This document shows, piece by piece, positions 60,101-64,000 of a DNA stretch of 64,000 nt. Each line of letters opens with the position of its first letter. The first letter of the stretch is position 1. The position numbers and the translations under genes are program-made. The DNA lies in assembly GCA_036365145.1 (NCBI GenBank), contig JAEOAD010000052.1, positions 11,283,501 to 11,347,500 on the forward strand. Direction: 5' to 3'. The DNA is from Orientallactaga sibirica (taxonomy: Eukaryota; Chordata; Mammalia; Rodentia; Dipodidae). The notes under the pieces are model-generated. The model saw only the letters and a list, made by a program, of their open reading frames with translations, did not search any database and was not told where the DNA came from.

Positions 60101-63100
60101 ATGGCAGAGAAAACAATGGCATGAGCAGAGGGTGGACATCACCCTCTGGCCAACATAAGGTGGACAACAGGAACACGAGAGTGTGCCAACCACTGGCATA
60201 GGGGACAGTGGCTTTAATACCCATAAAACCACCCCCAACAATATACAGCCTCCAGGAGGCATTAATTCCCAATCTCCCTTATCTGGGAACCTAGCATTCA
60301 GAACACCTAAGTTTATGGGGGACACCTGAATCACACCACCATACAAGGGAAGTTCCATCTGTGGTGGAAGAAGCTGGCTCCCATTCATAAATACAAGAGA
60401 GAGAGAGAGAGAGAGAACAAGAGTGAACGAGAGAGAGAACACCACTATCCAGCAACACCAAAAAGCAGCAAGCACAAACTGCCAGCACGCAGGACTCCCA
60501 GACCTCAAACCTCTCTGGACTCCAGGATCCACCCCTCCAGCAACACCTCCTCCTGCCATGTGGCTGGAAATCTAAGTTACACGTCTAATTTTAACACCTG
60601 AGTTGATAAGGGGCATGCATTCAAACTCCCACACAGGGGTTGTATAGTGTCAGGTGGCTTGAAGGAGCTTTGGAGGTCCCTTGACCCTGGACAGGTTCCT
60701 TGCCATGAGTCAGCAGTGGTCTTAATCCTAAGACAAAGTACTTTACAAAGATTTTATAAACTCCAGAGTTAAAACTACATTCTAATTGCAGCCCACGTCT
60801 AGGCATGGGGAGATAGCTCAGTTGGTTAAGTGCTTGTTTCACAAGCACGAGTTTGATACCCAGAACCCATGTGAAATGCTGGGCACGGCAACACACTCCT
60901 ATAATCCCAGCACTGGGGAGACAGAGACAGGAGGACTCTGGTGAGCTGCAGGCCAATGAAAAACCCTGTCTTAGAGGAGGTGGACAAAGTTCCTGAAGAG
61001 AGCATTCAAGGCTATCCTCTGGACACGCATGCCAACACATGTCCACTCTCCGCCCCTCCACACACACATGATAACATGTACACATACACATGAGTCAGAC
61101 AGAATCATTTGCTTGTGCTGCGTGCCTCCTCTTTATATGAGCACTTGACAGTGGGACCATCCACAGCCAGGGCAGGGTGTTGGGGGTAATGGACACAGAG
61201 AAAGCCTTACCCTTGTCAAGATGGGACTCTGACTCAGTTTATGCCCTTCATCTTAGGGGTGGGCTTCCAAAGCCAGCTTGCCCTTCGGAAGTCCTAAACC
61301 ACACCTGGGATGGGAGGTCTGATGTTTCTCTTTCAACCTTTCCATCTGCAGCCCTTTCAGCAGGACCGAGGGTTACTGTGCCAGCTGTGTGTAAGGAACC
61401 GAAATCCATCTATTAGCAGAGCTTCGAACTTAGTAGTTGAGGGGCCCAGAGACACGCGACTCTGCAAAGCTATGCACTTTGAAGGACTCAGACAGATACT
61501 AGAGGCTGGAATCTTTGTATCTCATTTTCTATTTTTGCTTTAAACTTAGGATTTTATGTTTTTATTTAAAATATTTTAATTTATTTATTTGTAAGAAGAG
61601 AGAGAGAGAGAGAGAGAGAGGAGATCAATGGGCATGCCAGGGCCTCTTGCCACTACAAGCAAACTCCAGATGCATGTGCCACTTTGTGCATCTTGCTTTC
61701 CTTGGGTGCTGGGTAATCAATCCAAGGCTGGCAGGCTTTGTGAACAAGCACCTTATACCTCTGAGCCACCTCCCCAGCCAAGGATTTTACGTTTTTATTA
61801 TTATACCTCCACACTGACAGCAGCTCAAGTTCTGAAGTCTGTCTGTTCTTAGCTGTGTGATTTGGGCAAAATAAACAAACCAACCTGGATGTCTCTGCAC
61901 CTCTGTTTCTTCATCTATAAACAGAAGCCTGCATGCCTTTACTGAAAGGAGTAAATACGTTTAAATAAGTGAAGTGGGCTGGACAAATGGCCTAGTGGTT
62001 AAGGCGTTTGCCTGCAAAGCCAAAGGATCCCGGTTTGATTCTCCAGGACCCAAGTAAGCCAGATGCAGGAGGGGCACATGCATCTGGAGTTTGTTTGCAG
62101 TGGCTAGAGGCCCTGGGGTGCCCATCCTCTCTCTGTCTGCCTCTCTTCTCTCTCTCTCTGCTTGCAAATAAATAAATAAAAATAAATAAGTGAAGTGTTT
62201 AGAGGATTTTTTTTTTTTTTTTTTTTTGGTTTTACGAGGTAGGGTCTCACTCTGACCCAGGCTGACCTGGAATTCACTATGTAGTCTCAGGGTGGCCTTG
62301 AACTCACGGAGATCCTCCTACCTCTGCCTCCCGAGTGCTGGGATTAAAGGCGTGCGCCACCACGCCCGGCTTAGAGGAATTTTTGACATTCTTTAACACC
62401 CCGTGTTTTCAAATGTTATTGCAGACACTTCCGTGCATGACAGTGGATTTGACTTCAATGTTTTTGTGTGGGAGAGAGACAAAGGCTTATGGATGTTCTA
62501 ATTCTGCTCCCTGTCTTTTGTGTTTCCCAGTCCTGAGCCCTTCATGGTGCACTGTATGAGTCTGAACATGCGGGCACCCCGATGTGATGGCGGGTAAACT
62601 GCTGAGGTCTCTAACCCGGACTTCTCATTTCTCAAAGGCATTGAGATGAAGTTTAAGAACATGCTCTTTCCTCTCATCATCTGCCCAGCCTGGATCCCGG
62701 AGCTCAAATCCGTGGAGCACGGACCTGAAGGTAAGGCGGGTCCACTGGAGCTCACAGAGGAGAGTGATGCTAGGGTAGGTAGGGGGAGCGCTAGGCAGCC
62801 CCAGGCCTTGGCTTTGGCCACCATCTGCTTTCCTTGGTGCCTGCCTGGCACCAGGGGAAGGAGGACTGGAGAAGGGGGAACCCTCATGCCCTTCCCCACT
62901 GAGCATGCTCAGTCACATGCCAGCAATCAAGGGGCAGAGAAACGTTGAGTAAGAATTGTTCTCTGGTCTGACTGTACTTTTGAATCACATATGGGGCAGG
63001 ATCTGGAGCAAAGGAATGGGTGGTGCTTGGGCACTTCTCCCCCACATCTTGATTTTGTCGAGTAAAGCACCGCTGGTTTGTAGCATTTGTCCTAGAATCA

Positions 63101-63441
63101 AAAGGTGTGGGACTGAGTTTTGGCTCAAGCACCACTGTAAGTCATCTAACTTCTCTGCGGTGGAACTTCCTTGTTCCGAGAGACGGACACATTGGGTTCA
63201 GTTTTGCTCAGCTTTCACAAGAGCTGTATATGAGAGGCCTTCCCAGCTGCAGAGGTGTGGCCATCATTCTCGGCCGCGTGTATCCCCAGGAATCTCCTTT
63301 GGAGCTGCTTGTTCCCTGAGCTCTGTGGAAAAGGTCCTGGTTGATGCCGTTGATAAGCTTCCGGCCCAGAAGACAGAGGTGTTCAGAGGTGTTCTGGAGC
63401 AGCTGCGCTGGTTTGCAGGCAAGCAGGTCAAGTCTGTGGCG
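30929..63441 (+). CDS. Xdh: xanthine dehydrogenase/oxidase, exons 1-11 of a longer gene (3' part outside window)
   Basis: Eleven exons with GT-AG borders join to 1038 nt, an uninterrupted 346-codon frame that follows mammalian XDH residue by residue. The enzyme oxidises hypoxanthine to xanthine and xanthine to urate in the cytosol, passing electrons from a molybdenum centre through two 2Fe-2S clusters to FAD and then NAD+ or O2. Present here are the plant-ferredoxin-like 2Fe-2S domain (about residues 4-91; Cys43, 48, 51, 73), the helical 2Fe-2S domain (Cys113, 116, 148, 150), a cysteine-rich linker (about 166-190) and the start of the FAD domain (FAD loop 256-265, Phe337). Mammalian XDH is about 1333 residues, so roughly 26% is visible. 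Aldehyde oxidase is excluded by [10 protein letters not shown] (AOX has GCGGGGCGAC, from memory) and by the MTAD start. The frame looks functional. Confidence 0.98.
30971..32179 (+). other. Xdh: Xdh intron 1, repeat-free 5' part
   Basis: About 1.2 kb after the exon 1 donor hold no recognised repeat, only a T-run at 31471-31488. Intron 1 spans 30971-39964 (8994 bp). Confidence 0.7.
32180..32353 (-). mobile_element. DIP-type SINE, long form, head missing
   Basis: It stops after CGCCCTTGTGTCACTT. TCAATCTTCTTTT occurs on both sides, so the truncated copy inserted as such. Confidence 0.88.
32656..32909 (-). mobile_element. DIP-type SINE, long form
   Basis: It has ATGTGCAACATTACATGCTT in the block position and ends GCCATCTCTCCAGCCC. 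Confidence 0.9.
33060..33265 (+). mobile_element. DIP-type SINE, short form, diverged
   Basis: The head reads GGCTCAAGAGATGGCTTAG and the body has TGGGCATCCTGGAAGTGTGC. Confidence 0.88.
33288..33590 (+). mobile_element. B4-like composite SINE with AC tail
   Basis: An ID-like head (GGGGGATGGCTAAGTGGATA) joins a diverged B1-like half and ends in an AC repeat at 33569-33590. Confidence 0.7.
33642..33860 (+). mobile_element. DIP-type SINE, diverged
   Basis: GGGCTGAGGAGGTAGCTCAG at the head and AGTAATTAAATAG in the tail. It lies 70 bp before the 20-bp minisatellite. Confidence 0.87.
33929..34509 (+). repeat. 20-bp minisatellite in Xdh intron 1, about 29 copies
   Basis: The unit is GCCGTGGTGATATAAGAAGA. 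From 34031 onward 24 units keep an exact 20-bp register. The five leading units are diverged and vary in length (20, 25, 20, 20 and 17 bp). Variant units (GTGTTATAAG, AGGCGAG, AGGAGAG, GTGGGGATA) cluster in the last third. There are no spacers, so this is not a CRISPR-like array. It is a likely VNTR. Confidence 0.97.
34510..35203 (+). other. Xdh: Xdh intron 1, unique part
   Basis: No repeat or exon is seen. The 84-codon frame at 34762-35016 has no recognisable domain. Confidence 0.5.
35204..35443 (-). mobile_element. DIP-type SINE, diverged
   Basis: The order of blocks is kept, but the CCAGATGCAGTGCTGCTTTG region has drifted. Confidence 0.85.
35444..36387 (+). other. Xdh: Xdh intron 1, A/T-rich then unique
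   Basis: 35444-35760 is very A/T-rich with the 24-bp palindrome. 35760-36387 shows nothing I can name. Confidence 0.5.
35682..35705. repeat. 24-bp perfect AT-rich palindrome, Xdh intron 1
   Basis: The 24 bases 35682-35705 read the same on both strands; the centre is GATATATC. The palindrome sits in an A/T-rich stretch of about 250 bp. Confidence 0.85.
36388..36634 (-). mobile_element. DIP-type SINE, long form
   Basis: GCATGTGCGACCTTGTGTTT is the block variant. GGTTTAACATTCTTT repeats on both sides as the target duplication. Confidence 0.92.
36737..37095 (-). mobile_element. MaLR-like LTR, antisense, Xdh intron 1
   Basis: It starts TGTTAGTTTC and ends CAAACCATAACA. It contains the CAGCCTCCAAAGACCCATTG and TCCCCAAAAGTGCCACC stretch typical of these LTRs. 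No clear target duplication was seen. A 164-codon minus-strand frame overlapping it (36827-37321) is incidental. Confidence 0.55.
37096..37934 (+). other. Xdh: Xdh intron 1, unique part
   Basis: Beyond the TG repeat at 37483, I recognise nothing. 37200-37450 may be an old, decayed repeat. Confidence 0.45.
37483..37524 (+). repeat. (TG)n microsatellite in Xdh intron 1
   Basis: About 20 perfect TG units are flanked by unique sequence. Confidence 0.97.
37935..38213 (-). mobile_element. DIP-type SINE
   Basis: It has a 46-bp TTTA run and an extra GGTGCACCAGGGCC copy of standard type; CCCATGACATTAG before and CCTGACATGAG after suggest a target duplication. Confidence 0.88.
38214..38775 (+). other. 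Xdh: Xdh intron 1, unique part
   Basis: No repeat or exon is seen; the 102-codon frame at 38373 shows no domain. Confidence 0.5.
38776..38973 (-). mobile_element. DIP-type SINE, short form
   Basis: It ends CCATCTTCCTGGCCC, a changed head. GGATCTTT occurs on both sides. Confidence 0.88.
38974..39381 (+). other. Xdh: Xdh intron 1, unique part
   Basis: Nothing is recognised in this 400-bp stretch. Confidence 0.45.
39382..39604 (-). mobile_element. DIP-type SINE, short form
   Basis: TTTAGCATATTA on both sides is the target duplication. Confidence 0.92.
39641..39863 (-). mobile_element. DIP-type SINE, short form
   Basis: TAATTCTAATAATTCTT before and TAATTCTACTAATTCTT after mark the insertion. 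It ends 101 bp before exon 2. Confidence 0.92.
39965..40022 (+). CDS. Xdh: Xdh coding exon 2 (residues 15-34 in part)
   Basis: The acceptor TTTTTTGATAG precedes GTCGTGGAG. The exon encodes [19 protein letters not shown] and the first base of Leu34. The end is set by frame: T plus TG from exon 3 restores Leu34. The donor is GTATCC with T at -1 and C at +5, which is weak. Val28 replaces the Ala I remember in human XDH; the change is conservative. Confidence 0.96.
40373..40613 (-). mobile_element. DIP-type SINE
   Basis: CTTTGTAGTTCT flanks both sides. GTGAGTGAGTGAGTGA is a local tetranucleotide run. Confidence 0.92.
40614..40914 (+). other. Xdh: Xdh intron 2, unique part
   Basis: Nothing is recognised between the SINE and the MIR. 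Confidence 0.5.
40915..41070 (+). mobile_element. MIR, Xdh intron 2
   Basis: The 5' half is clear: TTAAGGAGTACTTACTATGC, then GCTTATCTCAGATAATCCCC and CCCACCCTACAGGAGAGAG. Confidence 0.68.
41071..42908 (+). other. Xdh: Xdh intron 2, 3' part, SINE-free
   Basis: About 1.8 kb before exon 3 hold only the CTC tract at 41217. Frames at 41645-42028 and 42423-42798 match no family. Intron 2 spans 40023-42908. Confidence 0.55.
41217..41266 (+). repeat. (CTC)n tract in Xdh intron 2
   Basis: The stretch has CTC triplets with C-run and TTC interruptions, pyrimidine-only for about 50 bp. Confidence 0.9.
42909..43005 (+). CDS. Xdh: Xdh coding exon 3 (residues 34-66), 2Fe-2S ligands Cys43, Cys48, Cys51
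   Basis: The acceptor TTTCTCAG precedes TGGGGCTGAGC. The exon carries the cluster loop [10 protein letters not shown] with Cys43, Cys48 and Cys51 and ends on GT of Val66 (phase 2). The donor is again GTATCC with T at -1. Thr57 stands where I recall Lys in human XDH. A donor two bases earlier (GTGTAT) would break the frame with exon 4, so 43005 is preferred. Confidence 0.97.
43228..43470 (+). mobile_element. DIP-type SINE, long form, Xdh intron 3
   Basis: GGGCACAATGCCGCACTTGC is the long-form block. CCAGGCTAG flanks both sides of the element. Confidence 0.93.
43475..43990 (+). mobile_element. LINE-2-like fragment, Xdh intron 3
   Basis: CAGGATAGAGTCCAGGCTCC and the closing CATGGCTGGCATGTGG...GTACTCAATTGATG fit an old L2 3' region. 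The middle (43560-43860) is only loosely similar. Confidence 0.5.
43991..44486 (+). other. Xdh: Xdh intron 3, 3' part
   Basis: No repeat is recognised. Intron 3 spans 43006-44486. Confidence 0.5.
44487..44595 (+). CDS. Xdh: Xdh coding exon 4 (residues 66-102), 2Fe-2S ligand Cys73
   Basis: The acceptor TTCTAG is followed by C that completes Val66, then [16 protein letters not shown]. Cys73 is the fourth ligand of the plant-type cluster. The exon runs through the conserved [10 protein letters not shown] segment and ends at Gln102 with the strong donor GTAAGC (phase 0). Confidence 0.97.
44711..45050 (-). mobile_element. MaLR solo LTR, antisense, Xdh intron 4
   Basis: It starts TGTAGCAGGTACC and ends AACCACTGCA, about 340 bp with TG...CA ends. 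GCATC before it and GCATA after it match at four of five bases, fitting the 5-bp target duplication of this class. Confidence 0.7.
45051..45636 (+). other. Xdh: Xdh intron 4, unique part
   Basis: The last 150 bp (45480-45630) are purine-rich and end TGTCAATAAAAGCATTTAAAAA, like the tail of an old retroposon; cf. 18770-18830, which ends similarly. Confidence 0.45.
45637..45870 (+). mobile_element. B4-like composite SINE
   Basis: GAGGGCTGGAGATAGAGCCC is an ID-like head and CAATGTGGCGGTGCACACCT starts the B1-like half. Confidence 0.7.
45871..46435 (+). other. Xdh: Xdh intron 4, unique part
   Basis: Nothing recognised. Confidence 0.45.
46436..46716 (-). mobile_element. DIP-type SINE with AC insert
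   Basis: The GA-rich end holds an expanded AC run (46492-46527). Confidence 0.9.
46717..46840 (-). mobile_element. DIP-type SINE, 3' end only
   Basis: A TTATTTATTTATTTACAAG tail and GA-rich block stop near GAACACCAGGGC; a 5'-truncated insertion next to the previous copy. Confidence 0.75.
47050..47891 (+). mobile_element. LINE-2 3' end, Xdh intron 4
   Basis: The stretch keeps L2 3' landmarks: GTCAGATCCATCCTGTCACC, CTCTTCTCCCTGCCTGGATA, an AGTCAGCTTCAAGGGTCCC block and the terminal TGGTTCCCAGTGCCT...TGCATAATAGGTTCTTAGCAAA. The TATC array starts directly at its 3' end. Confidence 0.72.
47892..48448 (+). repeat. compound TATC tetranucleotide array in Xdh intron 4
   Basis: About 560 bp of TATC repeats are broken by ATCATC, TATTATC and CTCTATC interruptions. 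The array begins just after the 3' end of an L2 fragment. Long frames encoding Tyr/Leu/Ser/Ile runs across it are artefacts of composition. Confidence 0.97.
48640..49040 (+). mobile_element. MIR split by a B1/ID-type SINE, Xdh intron 4
   Basis: MIR blocks at 48650-48714 (TACAATATGCCAGGTATAAT) and 48950-49035 (AATTACCTCCTTAGTC, ACATGAGGAGCCAAAG) lie either side of a younger composite SINE at 48715-48945. Confidence 0.55.
48715..48945 (+). mobile_element. B1-plus-ID composite SINE inserted in MIR
   Basis: An old B1-like half (GGACCTGGTAGCACAGGTCT) is followed by an ID-like half (CGCTCAGTGAGGCTAGAGAA). This order is the reverse of the B4-like elements. Confidence 0.6.
49154..49280 (+). CDS. Xdh: Xdh coding exon 5 (residues 103-145), 2Fe-2S ligands Cys113, Cys116
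   Basis: The acceptor CTTGTAG precedes GAGAGAATTGCC. The exon encodes [20 protein letters not shown] and the helix after it, supplying Cys113 and Cys116 of the helical cluster. His144 is found where human XDH has Gln, as I recall it. The exon ends on the first G of Gly145 with donor GTATGG (phase 1). Confidence 0.97.
49281..49819 (+). other. Xdh: Xdh intron 5, 5' part
   Basis: No repeat is recognised. Intron 5 spans 49281-50397. Confidence 0.5.
49820..50060 (+). mobile_element. DIP-type SINE, long form
   Basis: The GTAAGGTCGCACATGCACAC block and AAAGGCCAGTCTGTTGGGCT tail match the copy at 181, so both belong to one subgroup. Confidence 0.9.
50229..50280 (+). repeat. (GA)n tract in Xdh intron 5
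   Basis: A GGGG start is followed by about 24 GA units with single interruptions. It lies about 120 bp before the exon 6 acceptor. Confidence 0.95.
50398..50459 (+). CDS. Xdh: Xdh coding exon 6 (residues 145-165), 2Fe-2S ligands Cys148, Cys150
   Basis: GA at the exon start completes Gly145, followed by [20 protein letters not shown]. Cys148 and Cys150 finish the helical 2Fe-2S site. The acceptor is CCTGCAG after a C/T-rich tract and the donor is GTGAGT, both strong. Confidence 0.97.
50460..50964 (+). other. Xdh: Xdh intron 6, 5' part
   Basis: G/C-rich unique sequence with overlapping frames on both strands; I see no exon or repeat. Intron 6 spans 50460-56125. Confidence 0.5.
50965..51180 (+). 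repeat. compound AC minisatellite in Xdh intron 6, three units
   Basis: Three copies of CCCTGGAA...CACTGGCCTCCCTGCTA (starting near 50990, 51055 and 51145) alternate with AC dinucleotide runs, the longest at about 51085-51132. The pattern suggests a unit carrying its own AC tract was multiplied. Confidence 0.88.
51430..51860 (+). mobile_element. MIR split by a DIP SINE, Xdh intron 6
   Basis: The core at 51440-51520 (ACCTGGGTTCAAATCC) and the tail at 51770-51830 (CTAAAATGGGATTATAATAA) would be continuous without the insertion. GTTTCCTTATTT occurs on both sides of the SINE as its target duplication. Confidence 0.8.
51520..51765 (-). mobile_element. DIP-type SINE inserted in MIR
   Basis: The 12-bp flanking duplication GTTTCCTTATTT is clear. 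Short form. Confidence 0.93.
51861..52573 (+). other. Xdh: Xdh intron 6, unique part
   Basis: 52150-52560 is A/T-rich and may include L1 scraps; I cannot name any. Confidence 0.4.
52575..52778 (+). mobile_element. DIP-type SINE with rearranged middle
   Basis: The phrase CAATCTCCAG is doubled at about 52637-52662 and the middle block is deleted. Confidence 0.88.
52786..52946 (+). mobile_element. B1-type SINE
   Basis: GCTGGGCGTGGTGGCGCATG leads to GAGACCCCTTGAAAAACC. It follows directly on the SINE tail. Confidence 0.93.
52985..53690 (+). mobile_element. L1M/HAL1-like 3' fragment, Xdh intron 6
   Basis: The stretch has the familiar order of old L1 3' regions: a run like [14 protein letters not shown], an unknown spacer with MTQQLPSI, then the segment around GAATGGGCCAAGACGC. 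It is far more diverged than the 9-kb L1. No intact frame remains. Confidence 0.65.
53713..53970 (+). repeat. G-rich minisatellite in Xdh intron 6, four irregular copies
   Basis: Each unit starts CACCTGGGTGCAGATGTTGAT and continues into G-rich sequence of variable length. Starts are near 53716, 53778, 53837 and 53909. Copy 3 contains four G-runs of three or more with loops of 3, 4 and 3 bases (53874-53897), a canonical quadruplex motif on the + (non-template) strand. Confidence 0.9.
53971..54504 (+). other. Xdh: Xdh intron 6, unique part
   Basis: Nothing recognised. The 132-codon minus frame at 54173-54571 runs into the next SINE and is not gene-like. Confidence 0.45.
54505..54716 (+). mobile_element. 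B4-like composite SINE
   Basis: GTTCAATCCCCAGCACCCAC and ACCCTGTCTCAAAAAAATAA bracket a B1-like half. Confidence 0.75.
54717..55496 (+). other. Xdh: Xdh intron 6, unique part
   Basis: No repeat is recognised. The 108-codon minus frame at 55003-55329 shows no domain. Confidence 0.5.
55497..55800 (+). mobile_element. B4-like composite SINE
   Basis: The head TTGGAGATGTCTCAGTAGCT and TGTCTGTAATCCCAGCTCTG are present, ending with CACACACATG. Confidence 0.65.
55801..56125 (+). other. Xdh: Xdh intron 6, 3' end
   Basis: SINE-free sequence before exon 7; nothing else is seen. Confidence 0.5.
56126..56194 (+). CDS. Xdh: Xdh coding exon 7 (residues 166-188), cysteine-rich linker
   Basis: The exon begins after CTGTCAG with [18 protein letters not shown] and encodes the flexible linker between the iron-sulfur and FAD domains. 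Both CC pairs seen in mammalian XDH are kept. The 23 codons are flanked by phase-0 introns and the donor GTAAGT is strong. This linker is the most variable part of the encoded region. Confidence 0.95.
56492..56578 (+). CDS. Xdh: Xdh coding exon 8 (residues 189-217)
   Basis: The acceptor CCCTGCAG precedes 29 codons that include [20 protein letters not shown], a proline-rich connector just before the FAD domain. Intron phases are 0 on both sides and the donor is GTAAGT. Intron 7 before it is only 297 bp. Confidence 0.96.
56579..57640 (+). other. Xdh: Xdh intron 8
   Basis: 1062 bp without a repeat I can name. Several frames of 90 or so codons lie here without support. Confidence 0.55.
57641..57782 (+). 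CDS. Xdh: Xdh coding exon 9 (residues 218-265), FAD-binding loop
   Basis: The acceptor AATTCGCAG precedes AGGCTGAAAGAC. The exon opens the FAD domain and contains [10 protein letters not shown] (residues 256-265), the loop that grips the FAD phosphates in mammalian XDH. The exon ends on the first G of Gly265 with donor GTAAGT (phase 1). Residues 224-225 read Gln-Arg instead of the Arg-Lys I remember for human. Confidence 0.97.
57783..58204 (+). other. Xdh: Xdh intron 9, 5' end
   Basis: Unique sequence. A T-run at 58130-58143 is the only feature. Intron 9 spans 57783-62637. Confidence 0.5.
58205..60634 (-). mobile_element. nearly complete ERVL-MaLR retrotransposon, antisense in Xdh intron 9
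   Basis: Two related LTR segments, 58205-58600 and 59862-60634, flank about 1.26 kb of internal sequence whose wording resembles MaLR internals. The right LTR is split by a second element (59958-60340). A CTGGTACCA box at 59848-59856 matches the start of MaLR internals on the minus strand. The internal part shows no gag, pol or env frame, as expected for this non-coding group. It is an old, inert copy. Confidence 0.65.
59958..60340 (-). mobile_element. second MaLR LTR nested inside the first
   Basis: This LTR begins near TGTGGCAGTCAGG (59998) and ends ACCACCA (60340). Its own CTGGTACCA box lies at about 59979. It interrupts the outer LTR between CAAGTTTACAGATCCACAG and ACAAGGGAAGTTCC, which are adjacent in the sister LTR at 58260. 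Confidence 0.65.
60803..61095 (+). mobile_element. B4-like composite SINE, Xdh intron 9
   Basis: The ID-like head GGGGAGATAGCTCAGTTGGT, a B1-like half (GGGCACGGCAACACACTCCT) and an ACACACATG end are in the usual order. Confidence 0.75.
61096..61559 (+). other. Xdh: Xdh intron 9, unique part
   Basis: Nothing recognised. Confidence 0.45.
61560..61779 (-). mobile_element. DIP-type SINE, short form
   Basis: AGGATTTTATGTTTTTATT before and AGGATTTTACGTTTTTATT after give a long target duplication. Confidence 0.93.
61815..61965 (+). mobile_element. MIR tail half, Xdh intron 9
   Basis: TTAGCTGTGTGATTTGGGCA, CCTCTGTTTCTTCATCTATA and AAGGAGTAAATACG follow the MIR order. The junction with the DIP SINE at 61978 is close. 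Confidence 0.65.
61978..62190 (+). mobile_element. DIP-type SINE, short form
   Basis: GGGCTGGACAAATGGCCTAG at the head; AAATAAGTGAAGTG occurs before it and after its tail. Confidence 0.93.
62201..62372 (-). mobile_element. B1-type SINE, near consensus
   Basis: A poly-T of about 20 then an antisense B1 ending CCACCACGCCCGGC. TTAGAGGA flanks both sides. Confidence 0.95.
62638..62730 (+). CDS. Xdh: Xdh coding exon 10 (residues 265-296)
   Basis: GC completes Gly265, then [20 protein letters not shown] follows. The exon encodes 30 full codons of the FAD domain and ends on the first G of Gly296 with donor GTAAGG. The acceptor is TTTCTCAAAG. Confidence 0.97.
62731..63289 (+). other. Xdh: Xdh intron 10
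   Basis: 559 bp with no repeat. A 200-codon frame (62956-63558) reads through the intron into exon 11 in frame; only the exon part is XDH. Confidence 0.7.
63290..63441 (+). CDS. Xdh: Xdh coding exon 11 (residues 296-346), Phe337
   Basis: After CCCCAG, GA completes Gly296 and 50 codons follow, from [15 protein letters not shown] to [10 protein letters not shown]. Phe337 lies next to the flavin ring in known XDH structures. The exon ends at Ala346 with donor GTGAGT (phase 0). Exon 12, which should begin SVGGN, is not in the window. Confidence 0.97.
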
Positions 63442-63639
63442 GTGAGTCCATGGTCGGAGGCAGGCAAAGCCCACACAGCAGGTGGAGGCTTTGGTCAGAA
63501 AGCCCAGGGTTCCAGCTGCAGACTCACTCTAGCTACAACCCAGCTGGTCCCTAACTGAACAGACTTGCCTGGGGTGCTGGGCCCTTCCTTCAGAGATTCT
63601 GACCCAGTGAGTCTGGGATGGAACCTGATGATCAGGTTT

Positions 63640-63672
63640 AAAAAAATATATTTTTATTTATTTATGCGCAAG

Positions 63673-63717
<45 letters not shown>

Positions 63718-63934
63718 AGGGAGAGGGAGAGGGAGAGGGAGAGGGAGAGGGAGAGGGAGAGGGAGAGAACGAGAGAATGAGAATGAGTACAGCAGGGCCT
63801 CCAGATGCTGGAAATGACCTCCAGATGCCTGCACCACTTTGTACATCTGGCTTTACATGGGTACTGAGGAATCAAATCCTGGTCATTAGATTTTGCAGGC
63901 AAGTGCCTTAACCTCTGAGCCATCTCTCCAGCCC
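63640..63934 (-). mobile_element. DIP-type SINE, Xdh intron 11
   Basis: GATGATCAGGTTT before and AGGATCAGTGTTT after are the flanks. The GA/GGGAGA array is internal. Confidence 0.92.
63671..63770 (-). repeat. (GA)n and (GGGAGA)n array inside an antisense DIP SINE, Xdh intron 11
   Basis: About 17 GA units are followed by about 10 GGGAGA hexamers. The array has grown from the CT-rich end of the SINE and reads as CT/TCTCCC on the element's own strand. Confidence 0.93.
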
Positions 63935-63956
63935 AGGATCAGTGTTTTATTTTATT

Positions 63957-64000
63957 TATTATTATTTTTTTTTGAGGTAGGGTCTCACTCTAGCCCAGGC
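63957..64000 (-). mobile_element. B1-type SINE cut by window end
   Basis: GAGGTAGGGTCTCACTCTAG is the antisense B1 3' half. Confidence 0.9.

Noticed and set aside
30929..63441. Aldehyde oxidase instead of XDH
   Set aside because: The MTAD start, [10 protein letters not shown] cluster loop, DGGCCGG linker and VVGNTEIG loop agree with XDH over the whole visible length.
62956..63558. 200-codon plus frame as a separate gene
   Set aside because: It reads through intron 10, Xdh exon 11 and into intron 11; only 63290-63441 is coding.

Overview
The window is mammalian nuclear DNA, almost certainly from a rodent. It carries a split gene with GT-AG introns, about 49 copies of a tRNA-headed SINE, 14 B1-type (7SL-derived) SINEs, eight B4/ID-like composite SINEs, L1, L2 and MIR remains, MaLR LTRs and many microsatellites. 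The dominant SINE (head near GGGCTGGAGAGATGGCTTAG, body ending in a CT-rich stretch and an AAATAAAT tail) looks like the DIP family of the B2 superfamily, which I remember from jerboas and jumping mice. I therefore lean towards a dipodoid rodent such as Jaculus, but species is an inference.

The only gene I can support is Xdh (xanthine dehydrogenase/oxidase), on the + strand. The window holds the putative promoter and coding exons 1 to 11. These join to exactly 1038 nt, or 346 codons, with no frame break, and the gene runs off the right edge in intron 11. The encoded part covers both 2Fe-2S domains with all eight cysteine ligands (43, 48, 51, 73, 113, 116, 148, 150) and the first half of the FAD domain (the 256-265 FAD loop and Phe337). 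The molybdopterin domain lies beyond the window.

Layout: 1-30700 is intergenic and repeat-rich. It includes an antisense L1 ORF2 fragment (9235-11284), an old MER2/Tigger-like DNA transposon (11788-12113), and a nearly identical 2.97-kb head-to-tail duplication (23241-29181) ending 1.75 kb before the Xdh start codon. From 29581 to 32180 no SINE is seen; this interval holds the putative promoter and exon 1. Intron 1 (9.0 kb) carries a 29-copy minisatellite of 20 bp. Intron 4 carries an L2 tail followed by a 560-bp TATC array. Intron 6 carries a compound AC minisatellite, an L1M/HAL1-like fossil and a G-rich minisatellite with a quadruplex motif. Intron 9 carries a nearly complete antisense MaLR element with another LTR nested in it.

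I found no RNA gene, CRISPR array or novel multigene system. The points most worth checking are the tandem duplication upstream of Xdh, the matched weak splice donors of exons 2 and 3, and the intronic minisatellites. Repeat family names come from recognition by eye, and repeat boundaries are good to roughly 5-20 bp.
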